This document shows, in pieces, positions 8,126 to 16,547 of a DNA stretch of 49,286 nt. The notes under the pieces were generated by a model, which saw only the letters and a program-made list of their open reading frames with translations, ran no database searches and was not told the DNA's origin. Location: the NCBI GenBank assembly GCA_002315385.1, contig DCHZ01000002.1, positions 937 through 50,222 on the forward strand, given 5' to 3'. The position numbers and the translations under genes are program-made. Origin of the DNA: Firmicutes bacterium UBA1739. Lineage in GTDB: Bacteria > Bacillota > Clostridia > Peptostreptococcales > Anaerovoracaceae. Within the stretch, counting starts at the first letter, position 1; every line of letters starts with the position of its first letter.

Positions 8126-8144
8126 AAATAATTATAAAATTTGC

Positions 8145-8173
8145 TTGATTTTGAGATAAGTATATGCTATATT
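8145..8173 (+). promoter_or_regulatory. Promoter of tRNA-Gly(GCC)
   Basis: TTGATT (8145-8150), 17-bp spacer, TATATT (8168-8173), 25 bp before the tRNA. Confidence 0.8.
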
Positions 8174-8198
8174 AGATGAGCGAAAAGAAATAGCTCAT

Positions 8199-8273
8199 GC
8201 GGAAGTGGCTCAGGGGTAGAGCATCGCCTTGCCAAGGCGAGGGTCGCGAGTTCGAATCTCGTCTTCCGCTCCA
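8199..8273 (+). tRNA. tRNA-Gly, anticodon GCC
   Basis: A cloverleaf with acceptor GCGGAAG/CTTCCGC, D stem GCTC/GAGC, anticodon stem TCGCC/GGCGA with loop TTGCCAA (anticodon GCC at 8231-8233), T stem GCGAG/CTCGT with loop TTCGAAT, and an encoded CCA. It reads GGC and GGU. Confidence 0.96.
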
Positions 8274-8274
8274 G

Positions 8275-8307
8275 AAAAAACGAGTTGATTATTCAACTCG
8301 TTTTTTT
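8275..8307. terminator. Bidirectional terminator after tRNA-Gly(GCC)
   Basis: CGAGTTGA (8281-8288) pairs with TCAACTCG (8293-8300). Six A residues precede and seven T residues follow, so it can end the tRNA and the convergent regulator gene alike. Confidence 0.85.
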
Positions 8308-8326
8308 ATGTATAGATTCAACCGAA

Positions 8327-9040
8327 TTATTGCTCAATGTCGGCAAGTCTGTAGCCTACACCTACTTCTGTAAGAACATATTTCGGCTTTCCGGGATTTT
8401 CTTCTATTTTTCTTCGGATGTTTGCCATATTTACCCTAAGCAGCTGCTGACTGTTTTTATCAGAACTAATATTCCATATGTTTGAGATAATGAAGTCATA
8501 GGTCAGAACTTTTCCGATATACTTTGCCAGAAGACAAAGCAGCTTGTATTCAATCTGAGTAAGATGAATTTCCTTACCGGAAACAAGAATCTGTCTGTTT
8601 TCAAAATCTATGGTCAGGTCTCCGTTTTTCAGAATATTCATCGATCCGGTATCCTTTGTCATGATGCGATTGGAATGTCTGAGTGCGGTACGGATTCTTG
8701 CAAGGAGCTCTGCAGAGCCGAATGGTTTTGTAATATAATCATCCGCTCCGTTGTCCAGTGCTTCAACCTTGTCTTTTTCAAAGCTTCTGGCGGAAATAAT
8801 AATGACCGGTGTGGTCAGCTTTTCGCGAATCTTTCTGAGCAGATCCATACCGTCCATATCCGGCAGTCCGAGATCCAGAAGTATGGCATCGGGTACATGA
8901 GTTGACAGAATAGCGAGGGCTTCGGAGGCATCGGACACGGAAAGAACTCTGTATCCACTGGAGCTTAGAATAGTAGAAATAAAAGTCTGAATTGTAGTTT
9001 CATCTTCAATAATTAGAATCTGAGCTTTGTTGCTGTTCAT
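8327..9040 (-). CDS. OmpR-family response regulator, KdpE-like
   Basis: Two-component response regulator of 237 residues. The receiver domain has the acidic pocket IIEDE, phospho-acceptor Asp56 (AILLDLGLPDMDG), a switch region in VIIISARS and Lys in YITKPFG. A winged-helix DNA-binding domain (about 135-237) ends with YVLTEVGVGYRLAD. The family match is to KdpE, but no kdpFABC potassium pump genes are in the window. The kinase gene lies 43 bp upstream on the same strand. The ribosome site AGGAGG is clear before ATG 9040. Confidence 0.9.
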   Translation of the reverse strand: MNSNKAQILIIEDETTIQTFISTILSSSGYRVLSVSDASEALAILSTHVPDAILLDLGLPDMDGMDLLRKIREKLTTPVIIISARSFEKDKVEALDNGADDYITKPFGSAELLARIRTALRHSNRIMTKDTGSMNILKNGDLTIDFENRQILVSGKEIHLTQIEYKLLCLLAKYIGKVLTYDFIISNIWNISSDKNSQQLLRVNMANIRRKIEENPGKPKYVLTEVGVGYRLADIEQ

Positions 9041-9083
9041 CTGGTTTTCCTCCTGATATTGTATAAAAATTTATTTATAATAT

Positions 9084-10184
9084 TTATGCGCTTTCATTTG
9101 TTTTCATAGGAAGATAGAATGTAAATGCAGTGCCTTCTCCGGGTTTACTGGTCACGGATATTTCTCCCGAATGAGCTTCAACGATACCCTTGCATGTGGG
9201 AAGACCGATGCCAAATCCCCTGCGGGAATCTGAGGAGGTGCTGCTGGTCATTCCGTACTCAAAAATATACGGCAGATCATTTTCGATAATACCGTTGCCG
9301 TTATCCTGCACCTTAAAATAAGCGCGGTCATTCTTTCTGTAAAGCTCAATATGGATAACCGGATCGGATGAGCTGTATTTTGCCGCATTATCAAGTAAAT
9401 TGAGGATTGTAAGTTCTATAAGCGTAGAATCCATAGGGACTATAAGTATTTCATCCGGGACCCGCACATTGATTTCCGCAAGAGAATTTGTTGCCTGAAA
9501 ATGTGATATTGCATCTGCTATAACCTCTTCGGCTATCTCATCGGATTTTATTACCTTCATGTTACTTTCGGAGATATGGGTAACCGAGAGTAGATTTTCC
9601 ACTAAGCGAATCAGCCATTTCGATTCATCCACTATTCCTGACAGGAGTTTTTTTTCACTATCCTCGGAAATACATTCTTTATTTTCGAGGATAGTAGATG
9701 CGGCGCCGCTGATACCTGTCAGGGGAGTTCGGAGATCGTGAGAAATGGTGCGCAGCAGATTGTTTTTCATTTTTTCTTTTTCGATATTTACCTCTATCTG
9801 CCGTTGCTCTTCATATGATTGTTTCAGCTGAGCGGCATATGCTTCGGATTTTTCCTTTTCGATTTTATACTTGTATGTAAGAGTGCTGGTTATCAGCGAG
9901 GTGGTGAGCATTACTATGAAGGTAATGGGATATCCGTCCAGCTTGAAATTGAATTCAAAAAACGGCATTGTAAAAATATAATTCGCAGCTAAAACTCCTG
10001 CAAAAGAGGCGAGTATTCCCCAGATAAAACCCTTGGTCATTCTGGATACAAGAAGTACCATGAGAATGTAAAGCACCACAACTATATTGGTTGCCCCGCC
10101 TATAGTTTTTGCCATTGCCGCGAAAACTGTTGTAAGTGCAAATAATCCCAGTGTAATCATCATGTTCCTGAGTGTTTCGTTCAT
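9084..10184 (-). CDS. Short KdpD-like sensor histidine kinase (DUF4118)
   Basis: Membrane histidine kinase of 366 residues. Four closely packed helices (about 8-105) form the KdpD-type DUF4118 module. A coiled coil follows, then the HisKA domain with His149 in RTISHDLRTPLTG and a HATPase domain (about 245-360) with N, G1 and G2 boxes (NLLDNAAKYS, VQDNGNGI, GFGIGLPTCKG). The long cytoplasmic KdpD and USP domains of true KdpD are missing, so potassium sensing should not be assumed. AGGAG precedes ATG 10184. It is the first gene of the kinase-regulator operon and is divergent from a TAXI lipoprotein. Confidence 0.9.
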   Translation of the reverse strand: MNETLRNMMITLGLFALTTVFAAMAKTIGGATNIVVVLYILMVLLVSRMTKGFIWGILASFAGVLAANYIFTMPFFEFNFKLDGYPITFIVMLTTSLITSTLTYKYKIEKEKSEAYAAQLKQSYEEQRQIEVNIEKEKMKNNLLRTISHDLRTPLTGISGAASTILENKECISEDSEKKLLSGIVDESKWLIRLVENLLSVTHISESNMKVIKSDEIAEEVIADAISHFQATNSLAEINVRVPDEILIVPMDSTLIELTILNLLDNAAKYSSSDPVIHIELYRKNDRAYFKVQDNGNGIIENDLPYIFEYGMTSSTSSDSRRGFGIGLPTCKGIVEAHSGEISVTSKPGEGTAFTFYLPMKTNESA

Positions 10185-10197
10185 CTTTCTCTCCTGT

Positions 10198-10223
10198 GGT
10201 TATAATATATTTATATTATAACC
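10198..10223. promoter_or_regulatory. 26-bp A/T-rich inverted repeat at the kinase promoter
   Basis: GGTTATAATAT (10198-10208) and ATATTATAACC (10213-10223) are perfect 11-bp arms around 4 bp. On the minus strand the repeat contains TATAAT-type -10 elements upstream of the kinase start. This looks like a promoter-overlapping operator, possibly for autoregulation. Binding is inferred only from symmetry and position. Confidence 0.5.
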
Positions 10224-10301
10224 TTTATTGCTGTGAATCGGTACACTTTTTTTATTTCGGAAAACGTAAAGAGCAGAGAAAAAATATTCAAATTATACTT
10301 A

Positions 10302-10329
10302 TTTACAAATGTATTTTTTATTCTATAAT
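10302..10329 (+). promoter_or_regulatory. Promoter of the TAXI lipoprotein gene
   Basis: TTTACA (10302-10307), 16-bp spacer, TATAAT (10324-10329). Confidence 0.65.
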
Positions 10330-10405
10330 AGTAGTACTGAGGTTATTCCCAAGGGAATTCCGAAAAACAGTGTTCAGGATTAAAATACAGGAGGTTGATC
10401 AGATT

Positions 10406-11392
10406 ATGAAATACAAAAGAAAAACCGCATTATTATTTGCATTGAGCTTTGTAACGGTTGTTTTTATGTTTGCGATGACTGCATGCTCGGATAAAAAATC
10501 GGAAACCCCGGAAATTGAAAAAAAGACAGTGACAATTGCGGCGGGAAGCACATATAACGGATACTGTAAAACAATAATAGATGGAATTGAGCCGGTTCTC
10601 GGTGACATCGAATTTGATGTTCAGTCAAAGGGCAGTGTGATAAATAATATCCGCGGGGTAGCGGAAGGCAATGCGGATTTTGCCATGTCGAGAGCAGATG
10701 TACTTTATCAGGCATACAATGGCGTGGAGCTGTTTGACGGAGAGGCTGTAAAGAACATTCGTGTAGTGACGGGATGTTATGCGGAAGCCTGCCAGCTGGT
10801 GGTAAGTCAGAAATCGAAGATAAACAGTTTTGAAGATATTAAGGGAAAGACTATTGCTGTAGGAGAAATAAATTCTCTGTCAGAAATGATTTTTTCAAAA
10901 ATACTGAAGTCCGCGGGAATTACGGAAAAAGATTTCAAAAAGATGAATATGGGATATAAGGATGCACTGTCAGCTATTGAAAACGAAGAAATAGACGGAA
11001 TGTTTTTCGTTGCGGGAGCTCCGGTAACCGGAATAATGAAGCTTGCCGTAACCGAAAAAGTTAAGCTTGTTCCGATAGAAAGTGAAGGCCTGTTAAAAAC
11101 AGATGATAAAGACTCTTATTTTGTTAAGTATACAATTCCTGCCGGAACATATTCCGGTCAGGAAAAAGATATTGATACACCGGCAGTTAAAACCGCTGTT
11201 ATTGTCCGGGAGGATGTAAGTGCAGACACTGTTTACAGAATAACAAAAGCAATTTATGAAACAAAAGAAGCAGCAGCGGAAAAATTTGAAAAATGCAGCG
11301 AACTGGACGAGGAAAGTGCACTGGAGGGAATGACTGTTCCGGTTCACGAAGGAGCGGAAAAATACTATAAGGAGATCGGAGTATTGAAGTAG
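10406..11392 (+). CDS. TAXI-family solute-binding lipoprotein (orphan)
   Basis: A 328-residue extracytoplasmic binding protein of the TRAP-associated TAXI family. The signal peptide ends in the lipobox MTAC with Cys27. Family features include TIAAGSTYNGYCKTI at the mature start, NNIRGVAEGNADFAMSRADV and INSFEDIKGKTIAVGEINS. AGGAGG (10389-10394) fixes ATG 10406; the longer open frame from 10172 runs through the promoter and is not real. No TRAP membrane subunit is nearby. It may pair with a permease encoded elsewhere, or it may feed ligand to the divergent membrane kinase. Confidence 0.87.
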   Translation: MKYKRKTALLFALSFVTVVFMFAMTACSDKKSETPEIEKKTVTIAAGSTYNGYCKTIIDGIEPVLGDIEFDVQSKGSVINNIRGVAEGNADFAMSRADVLYQAYNGVELFDGEAVKNIRVVTGCYAEACQLVVSQKSKINSFEDIKGKTIAVGEINSLSEMIFSKILKSAGITEKDFKKMNMGYKDALSAIENEEIDGMFFVAGAPVTGIMKLAVTEKVKLVPIESEGLLKTDDKDSYFVKYTIPAGTYSGQEKDIDTPAVKTAVIVREDVSADTVYRITKAIYETKEAAAEKFEKCSELDEESALEGMTVPVHEGAEKYYKEIGVLK

Positions 11393-11459
11393 GGAAACGG
11401 TATTATCAAATTACCGGTGAAGCATCGAAGATTTTGAAGCGCACATACAAAAAAACAGG

Positions 11460-11518
11460 AAACCGCCGTTATAATCAGAAACCGTGAGTAAAGGCTTCGG
11501 TGATTATAACGGCGGTTT
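11460..11518. terminator. Long perfect hairpin between convergent genes
   Basis: Bases 11460-11477 and 11501-11518 are perfect 18-bp inverted arms around a 23-nt loop. The arms begin AAACCGCC and end GGCGGTTT, so a short T stretch follows on both strands. It lies between the ends of the TAXI gene and mscL and is most likely a bidirectional terminator. The stem is much longer than others in the window, so a small mobile repeat is an alternative. Confidence 0.6.
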
Positions 11519-11566
11519 TGCTTCAGATATTCCCGCATACAGAAAGGGTTATCTGCTTCGAAAAAA

Positions 11567-12004
11567 TCAGTTTTCTTTTTTCAGAAGATCCCTGATCTCT
11601 GTCAGGAGCAGGATATCAGCAGGCGGTTCTTCCGGTGCAGCTTCTTCGACTTCGACTTTCTTCTTTTCAAAAGTGGATTTTGCTTTTGAGAAAACTTTAA
11701 TTACTATGAAAATACTCAGTGCAATAATAAAGAAATCCACAACGTTTTGAATAAAAGAACCGTATAAAAGAGCATTTTCGGGTTCAACTACGGTTGCTCC
11801 GTCCATAACAGCCGGCTTGAGTACCAGCTTAAGGTCTGAGAAATTAACACCGCCGGTAATAACTCCGATAAGCGGCATAATAAGGTCATTAACGATGGAA
11901 GTAACGATCTTACCGAAAGCAGCACCTATTACAACGCCGACAGCCATGTCGATAACATTGCCTTTAAATGCGAATTCTTTGAATTCATCTCTGAACTTTT
12001 TCAA
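11567..12004 (-). CDS. mscL: Large-conductance mechanosensitive channel
   Basis: Osmotic safety-valve channel MscL, 145 residues. FRDEFKEFAFKGNVIDMAVG is the hallmark N-terminal helix and start of TM1; NALLYGSFIQNVVDFFIIAL marks TM2, and a charged cytoplasmic C-terminal helix follows. The start is TTG 12004: AAGGAGG lies 7 nt upstream, whereas the open frame further upstream (to 12112) has no such site. The acidic/proline insertion EEAAPEEPP before the last helix is common in Firmicutes. It is monocistronic and convergent with the TAXI gene. Confidence 0.95.
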   Translation of the reverse strand: MKKFRDEFKEFAFKGNVIDMAVGVVIGAAFGKIVTSIVNDLIMPLIGVITGGVNFSDLKLVLKPAVMDGATVVEPENALLYGSFIQNVVDFFIIALSIFIVIKVFSKAKSTFEKKKVEVEEAAPEEPPADILLLTEIRDLLKKEN

Positions 12005-12184
12005 TTTTCTGCCTCCTTGTTTATAAATATTACACGGTATATTGTTAAATACATTTTCGATTATATCATTGTTTCGCCTGTTTTGTATATTTTTTTTGGT
12101 TTTTTTGAACACATACAGAATAAAAAATCCGGGAAGAAATGATAAACCTAAGAAAGGTGTTTCTTAATACAAAGTCAGGGGGTA

Positions 12185-12213
12185 TTGATTTATTTTTTCT
12201 TTATATGTATAAT
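12185..12213 (+). promoter_or_regulatory. Promoter of the acyl-CoA synthetase gene
   Basis: TTGATT (12185-12190), 17-bp spacer, TATAAT (12208-12213). Confidence 0.7.
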
Positions 12214-12288
12214 TCTGAAAAGGAGAAGGATTGTGTCTTCTCCGGAGTACTGTTTAGAAAGAAAAACCATTTGGAAAGGTATGAAATA

Positions 12289-13992
12289 ATGAGTAAATTT
12301 GTTGAGAAATCACATAAAATCCGCCATTTACCGGATTTGAGAGATATAGTATATCATGCCCGAAGTGAGTATGGAGAGAAAACCGCTTTTGAAGACTGTC
12401 ATATGCCGGGAGAAAAAGAGAGAAGAAAGATTTCATATGAACAGTTTTATGATGATATGAATGCTCTGGGAACTGCATTGATTAAAAGAGGCTTTAAAGA
12501 TAAGAAAATCGCACTGACCAGTGAAAACCGTTATGACTGGGTTCTGACATATTTTGCTGTGGCCTGCGGCGCAGGTGTGATTATTCCTTTGGATAAGGAC
12601 CTGCCGGCGGGAGAACTGGCAAATCTTGTGGAACGCTCGCATGCTTCCGCTGTTGTATTTTCGGCCAAAAAGAAAAAAGTAATAGAAGAGGCAAAGAAAA
12701 GCGGGAAACTGCCGGAGGTGCTTGTATGCATGGATGAAAGTACGGATCCCGAACTGAGTATAAAGCAGCTTCTGGAGGAAGGCAGAAAAGAGCTGTCCCG
12801 GGGATGCAGAGAGTATTCAGACGCGGAAATAGATCCCTCGGCTATGATGGCTGTATATTTTACATCCGGCACCACAGGAAAATCCAAAGGCGTTATGCTG
12901 TCTCACAGAAACATTGCATCCAATGTCGAAAACATGCTAAGAAGAATGTATGTAACAAAGGAAGACCGGGCGCTTTCCGTAATGCCGATACACCATACCT
13001 TTGAGTTTACATGTGAAATAGTGCCCTGCATCGAAAGAGGCGGTACTATGGTATTTTGTGACGGACTTAAATATATTCAGAAAAACCTGAAGGAAGAGAA
13101 TATTTCTGTCATGCTGGGTGTACCGCTGGTGTTTGAGACCTTCCACAGAAAGCTGTTTGTGACAGCGGCTCAGAAAGGATCGGAAGAAAAACTCAGAAAG
13201 GGTATGAAGCTGAACAGATTCATGATGAAACTGGGAATAAACCGTTCGAAAAAGCTGTTCAAAGATATTTATGCAGTGCTCGGAGACAGAATAAGAGTGT
13301 TTATTGTGGGGGGAGCACCTATGGACCCTCAGGTTATCCGGGATTTCAGGGATCTGGGAGTGAATATGTTTGAAGGTTACGGGCTTACCGAGACTTCTCC
13401 CATTATTGCGGTAAACGCAGATTACTGCTCAAAGCCGGGTACGGTGGGACCGCCTATGCCCGGAACACAGATCAGAATAGATTCGCCGGACAGTGAAGGA
13501 ATAGGTGAGATAATAGCACTTACCGAATCCAGAATGATTGGATATTATGAAGATGAAGAGGAAACCGGAAAGGTTATTCTAGAAGACGGATGGTTTGCAA
13601 CGGGGGATTACGGTTATCTGGATTCCGAAGGTTATCTTCATGTGACCGGCAGAAAGAAGAATGTAATAGTGACGAAAAACGGGAAAAACATTTTCCCGGA
13701 AGAGCTTGAAACTCTGCTGAATAAAAATGAATACATCAAAGAATCGGTAGTCTGGGGTAAAGCAGACGAAAACGGCGGAGACCTGATTATCCGGGCGGAA
13801 ATAGTAGCGGAAAAGGATAATCTTAAAGGCCTGAGTGAAGAGGAAATACAGCTGAAGATTAAACAGGCAGTCGACGAGGTCAACAAATCAACCGTATCGT
13901 ACAAAAGAATCCGGGGATTCAACATAAGATATGAAGAATTCGAGAAAACCACTACCAGAAAGATAAAACGTCATGCACTGAATCTTGAATAA
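12289..13992 (+). CDS. AMP-forming long-chain acyl-CoA synthetase
   Basis: Adenylate-forming enzyme of 567 residues that activates a carboxylic acid, probably a fatty acid, with ATP and CoA. Motifs are the P-loop YFTSGTTGKSKGVMLSH, the adenine-binding GYGLTETSPI, ATGDYGYLDSEGYL, and the hinge GRKKNVIVTKNGKNIFPEEL; a C-terminal lysine lies in the TTTRKIKR region. ATG 12289 is chosen because GGAAAGG lies just upstream and a promoter occupies 12185-12213. The frame is open to 12139, but that stretch is the 5' leader. The gene stands alone, so chain-length preference cannot be inferred. Confidence 0.9.
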   Translation: MSKFVEKSHKIRHLPDLRDIVYHARSEYGEKTAFEDCHMPGEKERRKISYEQFYDDMNALGTALIKRGFKDKKIALTSENRYDWVLTYFAVACGAGVIIPLDKDLPAGELANLVERSHASAVVFSAKKKKVIEEAKKSGKLPEVLVCMDESTDPELSIKQLLEEGRKELSRGCREYSDAEIDPSAMMAVYFTSGTTGKSKGVMLSHRNIASNVENMLRRMYVTKEDRALSVMPIHHTFEFTCEIVPCIERGGTMVFCDGLKYIQKNLKEENISVMLGVPLVFETFHRKLFVTAAQKGSEEKLRKGMKLNRFMMKLGINRSKKLFKDIYAVLGDRIRVFIVGGAPMDPQVIRDFRDLGVNMFEGYGLTETSPIIAVNADYCSKPGTVGPPMPGTQIRIDSPDSEGIGEIIALTESRMIGYYEDEEETGKVILEDGWFATGDYGYLDSEGYLHVTGRKKNVIVTKNGKNIFPEELETLLNKNEYIKESVVWGKADENGGDLIIRAEIVAEKDNLKGLSEEEIQLKIKQAVDEVNKSTVSYKRIRGFNIRYEEFEKTTTRKIKRHALNLE

Positions 13993-14061
13993 AGAAGAAA
14001 ACCGGATTATGAGCGGGAGCATTCACGAAATAACCTGTAAAACATATTTTCCGGGGGTGTA

Positions 14062-14089
14062 TTTACTTTTTTTGAGTTTAGGTTATAAT
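14062..14089 (+). promoter_or_regulatory. Promoter of the Nfu-type gene
   Basis: TTTACT (14062-14067), 16-bp spacer, TATAAT (14084-14089). Confidence 0.6.
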
Positions 14090-14143
14090 AATAATGTATA
14101 TGCAGACAGCATATTGATATGAAAGTAAATAAGGAGAAAAGAA

Positions 14144-14365
14144 ATGACAGATAAAATCAAAGCTGCAATCGAAGAAATCCGCCCGTTTTTGCAGTCTCAT
14201 GGCGGAGATGTTGAATTCGTATCTTTTGAGGACGGCATCGTAAATGTCAGATTACAGGGGGCATGCCACGGATGTGCGGGAGCACAGCAGACGCTTAAGC
14301 TGGGCATTCAGAGAGTCCTCCAGGAACAGTTCCCTGACGATGTGAAAAGTGTTGAATCGGTGTAA
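14144..14365 (+). CDS. NifU C-terminal-domain (Nfu-type) iron-sulfur protein
   Basis: A 73-residue stand-alone NifU-like domain. It probably binds a transient [4Fe-4S] cluster between monomers and passes it to apo-proteins. The motif C-x-x-C is at Cys41 and Cys44 in LQGACHGCAGAQQTLKLGI, and the N-terminal signature IRPFLQSHGGDVEFV is clear. AAGGAGA precedes the ATG. It has its own promoter and a following terminator, so it is a single-gene unit. Confidence 0.93.
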   Translation: MTDKIKAAIEEIRPFLQSHGGDVEFVSFEDGIVNVRLQGACHGCAGAQQTLKLGIQRVLQEQFPDDVKSVESV

Positions 14366-14379
14366 CTAAGGCACAGAAT

Positions 14380-14411
14380 ACAAGGAGGCAGACCGTTGCT
14401 TCCTTGTTTTG
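14380..14411 (+). terminator. Terminator after the Nfu gene
   Basis: ACAAGGAGG (14380-14388) pairs with CTTCCTTGT (14399-14407) with one G-T pair, followed by TTTTGTT. Confidence 0.75.
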
Positions 14412-14424
14412 TTAAGAGGTGAAA

Positions 14425-15726
14425 ATGAAAATAAAAATAATTGCCGCCGTATTCATTATTGTAATAACCGGGTTTTACGCAATATCCTGTACCGCTGACG
14501 GAAAAGACGTTGATACGGCATTGAAAAAAGACTTTGGAACTCAGAATAAAGAGATAACCGAGCTGAGTATATTGTGTGTGGGCGATATTATGGCTCACAA
14601 ACCCCAGTATGAATCCGCATATGATTCGTCGACAGGGGTTTACAGTTTCGATGCCAACTACGATTATGTCAAAAGCTATATTGAAAGTGCGGATGTGGCA
14701 ATGTGCAATGTGGAAACCGTATTTGCGGATAAGGAACCCTGCGGATATCCTCTGTTCAATGCTCCGGATGAGCTGGCAGATGCAATAAAAAATGCCGGAT
14801 TTGATGTTGCCGTCACTTCCAATAACCATATGCTCGACCAGGGAACTGCCGGAGTAGACAGAACGATTCAGGTGCTTAATGATGCGGGCCTTGTGTCGGT
14901 GGGCTCAAAGCAAACGACAGATGAAACGGATTACCGGATGGTTGAGGCAAAAGGAATAAAGATCGGTATAGTTGCATATACGTATGAAACAACGGGAACG
15001 TCTTCCGTGTCCAGTCTCAACGGAAACCGGATTCCTGATGATGCGGCGGACAGAATCTGCAGCTTCAATCCTTCGGATCTGCAGACCGATATCACCGGGA
15101 TAAAGGAGAATGTTGCGGCTGCACGTAAAGCCGGTGCCGAAATAATAGTATGCTATTTCCACTGGGGAGAGGAATACCACAGTCAGCCGCTGGATTATCA
15201 GGTAAACATGGCTAATGAAATGATTGCGGATGCGGGAGTGGATGTGATTTTTGCTTCTCATCCTCATGTACTTGAACCGGCAGTGGTGGTATGGAGCGAA
15301 GCTAATCAGAAAAATGTTCCGGTATTCTATTCAATGGGAAATTTCATTTCCAATCAGCGTTCGGAATCACTGGGGGAAAGCAGAAGAAATACCGAGGATG
15401 GTATGATTGCGGAGGTTTCCTTTGAAATAACCAGAACCGGAGACGAAATAAGTAAAATAGAGATGACCAGAGCGACGGCTCTCCCTACTTGGGTAAACCG
15501 GTATAAATCCGGAGGAAAGTGGGCATATGAGATTGTACCGCTGGACAGTAATTACGGCAGTAATAAGTCACTGCAGGTTTCCGGCAATACCTACAGAGCG
15601 GATAAATCCATTGTCGATTCAATAAACGTAATAGGGGCAAACTATGACAGGGATGAATCCGGCAGAATCATAATTTTTGATGCAAAAAAATGGGAACAGG
15701 AATCCGGAGTAGAACAGGAAGCCTAA
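14425..15726 (+). CDS. CapA/PGA_cap-family metallophosphatase-like lipoprotein
   Basis: A 433-residue exported protein of the family named after CapA of poly-gamma-glutamate synthesis, with a calcineurin-like metal-binding fold. Conserved blocks are LCVGDIMAHK, MCNVETVFADKE, VTSNNHMLDQG, CYFHWGEEY and FASHPHVLEP; their Asp, Glu, His and Asn residues are the expected metal ligands. The N-terminus is hydrophobic and has a possible lipobox AISC (Cys22). ATG 14425 is 5 nt after AAGAGG; GTG 14419 overlaps that site. No capB or capC is nearby, so real polyglutamate synthesis is doubtful and a general cell-envelope role is likelier. Confidence 0.85.
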   Translation: MKIKIIAAVFIIVITGFYAISCTADGKDVDTALKKDFGTQNKEITELSILCVGDIMAHKPQYESAYDSSTGVYSFDANYDYVKSYIESADVAMCNVETVFADKEPCGYPLFNAPDELADAIKNAGFDVAVTSNNHMLDQGTAGVDRTIQVLNDAGLVSVGSKQTTDETDYRMVEAKGIKIGIVAYTYETTGTSSVSSLNGNRIPDDAADRICSFNPSDLQTDITGIKENVAAARKAGAEIIVCYFHWGEEYHSQPLDYQVNMANEMIADAGVDVIFASHPHVLEPAVVVWSEANQKNVPVFYSMGNFISNQRSESLGESRRNTEDGMIAEVSFEITRTGDEISKIEMTRATALPTWVNRYKSGGKWAYEIVPLDSNYGSNKSLQVSGNTYRADKSIVDSINVIGANYDRDESGRIIIFDAKKWEQESGVEQEA

Positions 15727-15743
15727 AAATAATAGGAATGGAA

Positions 15744-16547
15744 ATGGAAAGAGAAATAAATGAAATTCTTGCCGACTGCATAAATGCGGCGCGGGAGGCG
15801 GGAAAAGAAATAATGAGAATATACAGAGACAGCAGTTACCATGTCAGGTCAAAGGCGGATAATTCTCCCGTGACGGAAGCTGATGTCAGAGCCAATGAGA
15901 TTATTCTGGGAATTTTATACGAAAAATATCCGGAAGCGGGGTTTCTGGCAGAGGAATCTGCCGATGATCTGTCCCGAAGGGAGAAAGAATGGTGCTTTAT
16001 TATCGACCCTTTGGACGGAACCAAGGAATTTATTAAACAATCAGATGAATTTACGGTAAATATCGCACTGGTAAGAAAGCAGAAGCCGTTTCTTGGAGTG
16101 GTGTATGTTCCGGTTTCCGGTGAAGTCTATTACGCTATCCGGGGAAAAGGGGCTTATTACTGTGCTCCGGGCAGCAGGCCAGAGGCTGTTCATGTATCGG
16201 ACCGCAGGGATAACATCCGAGCCGCGGTAAGCAAATCCAATGCACCGGCAGATATCCGGGAGACCATGGCCGGTTACGGTATCTACAATCTGATTTTTGC
16301 GGGAAGTTCGATAAAAGGATGTCTTATTGCATCGGGAAAAGCCGAGATTTACTACAGAGGCGGGCTTACTTCGGAATGGGATACCGCAGCTATGCAATGC
16401 ATAGTTGAGGAGGCGGGAGGAATATTCAGGCAGCTGGATGATTCCGAAATGATATATAACAGAGAGAATACGCTTAATGAAAAAGGCTTTTATATTCTGA
16501 ATTCAACGGAAAACAAGCTTGAGCTTAAGAAAGGATGCAAAATATAA
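15744..16547 (+). CDS. cysQ: 3'(2'),5'-bisphosphate nucleotidase CysQ-type
   Basis: Lithium-sensitive inositol-monophosphatase-fold enzyme of 267 residues, expected to dephosphorylate 3'-phosphoadenosine 5'-phosphate. Metal-site motifs are FLAEES (Glu70/71), IIDPLDGTKEF (Asp88, Asp91) and SEWDTAAM. ATG 15744 is 6 nt after AGGA; ATG 15738 is a weaker alternative. It lies 17 bp after the CapA-like gene, and its stop overlaps the dipeptidase start (TAATG), so the three are probably co-transcribed. A broader inositol or sugar phosphatase role cannot be excluded. Confidence 0.87.
   Translation: MEREINEILADCINAAREAGKEIMRIYRDSSYHVRSKADNSPVTEADVRANEIILGILYEKYPEAGFLAEESADDLSRREKEWCFIIDPLDGTKEFIKQSDEFTVNIALVRKQKPFLGVVYVPVSGEVYYAIRGKGAYYCAPGSRPEAVHVSDRRDNIRAAVSKSNAPADIRETMAGYGIYNLIFAGSSIKGCLIASGKAEIYYRGGLTSEWDTAAMQCIVEEAGGIFRQLDDSEMIYNRENTLNEKGFYILNSTENKLELKKGCKI

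Noticed and set aside
8327..10184. Naming the kinase and regulator kdpD/kdpE
   Set aside because: The kinase lacks the KdpD and USP sensor domains and no kdp pump genes are present, so a potassium role is unsupported.
10172..10405. Open frame extending the TAXI lipoprotein upstream by 78 codons
   Set aside because: It runs through the divergent promoter region; AGGAGG and a lipoprotein signal peptide mark ATG 10406 as the start.
12139..12288. Fifty-codon N-terminal extension of the acyl-CoA synthetase
   Set aside because: A TTGATT/TATAAT promoter lies inside it and GGAAAGG precedes ATG 12289, where family similarity begins.
14425..15726. Poly-gamma-glutamate capsule locus
   Set aside because: Only the CapA-like protein is present; no ligase (CapB) or CapC neighbours.
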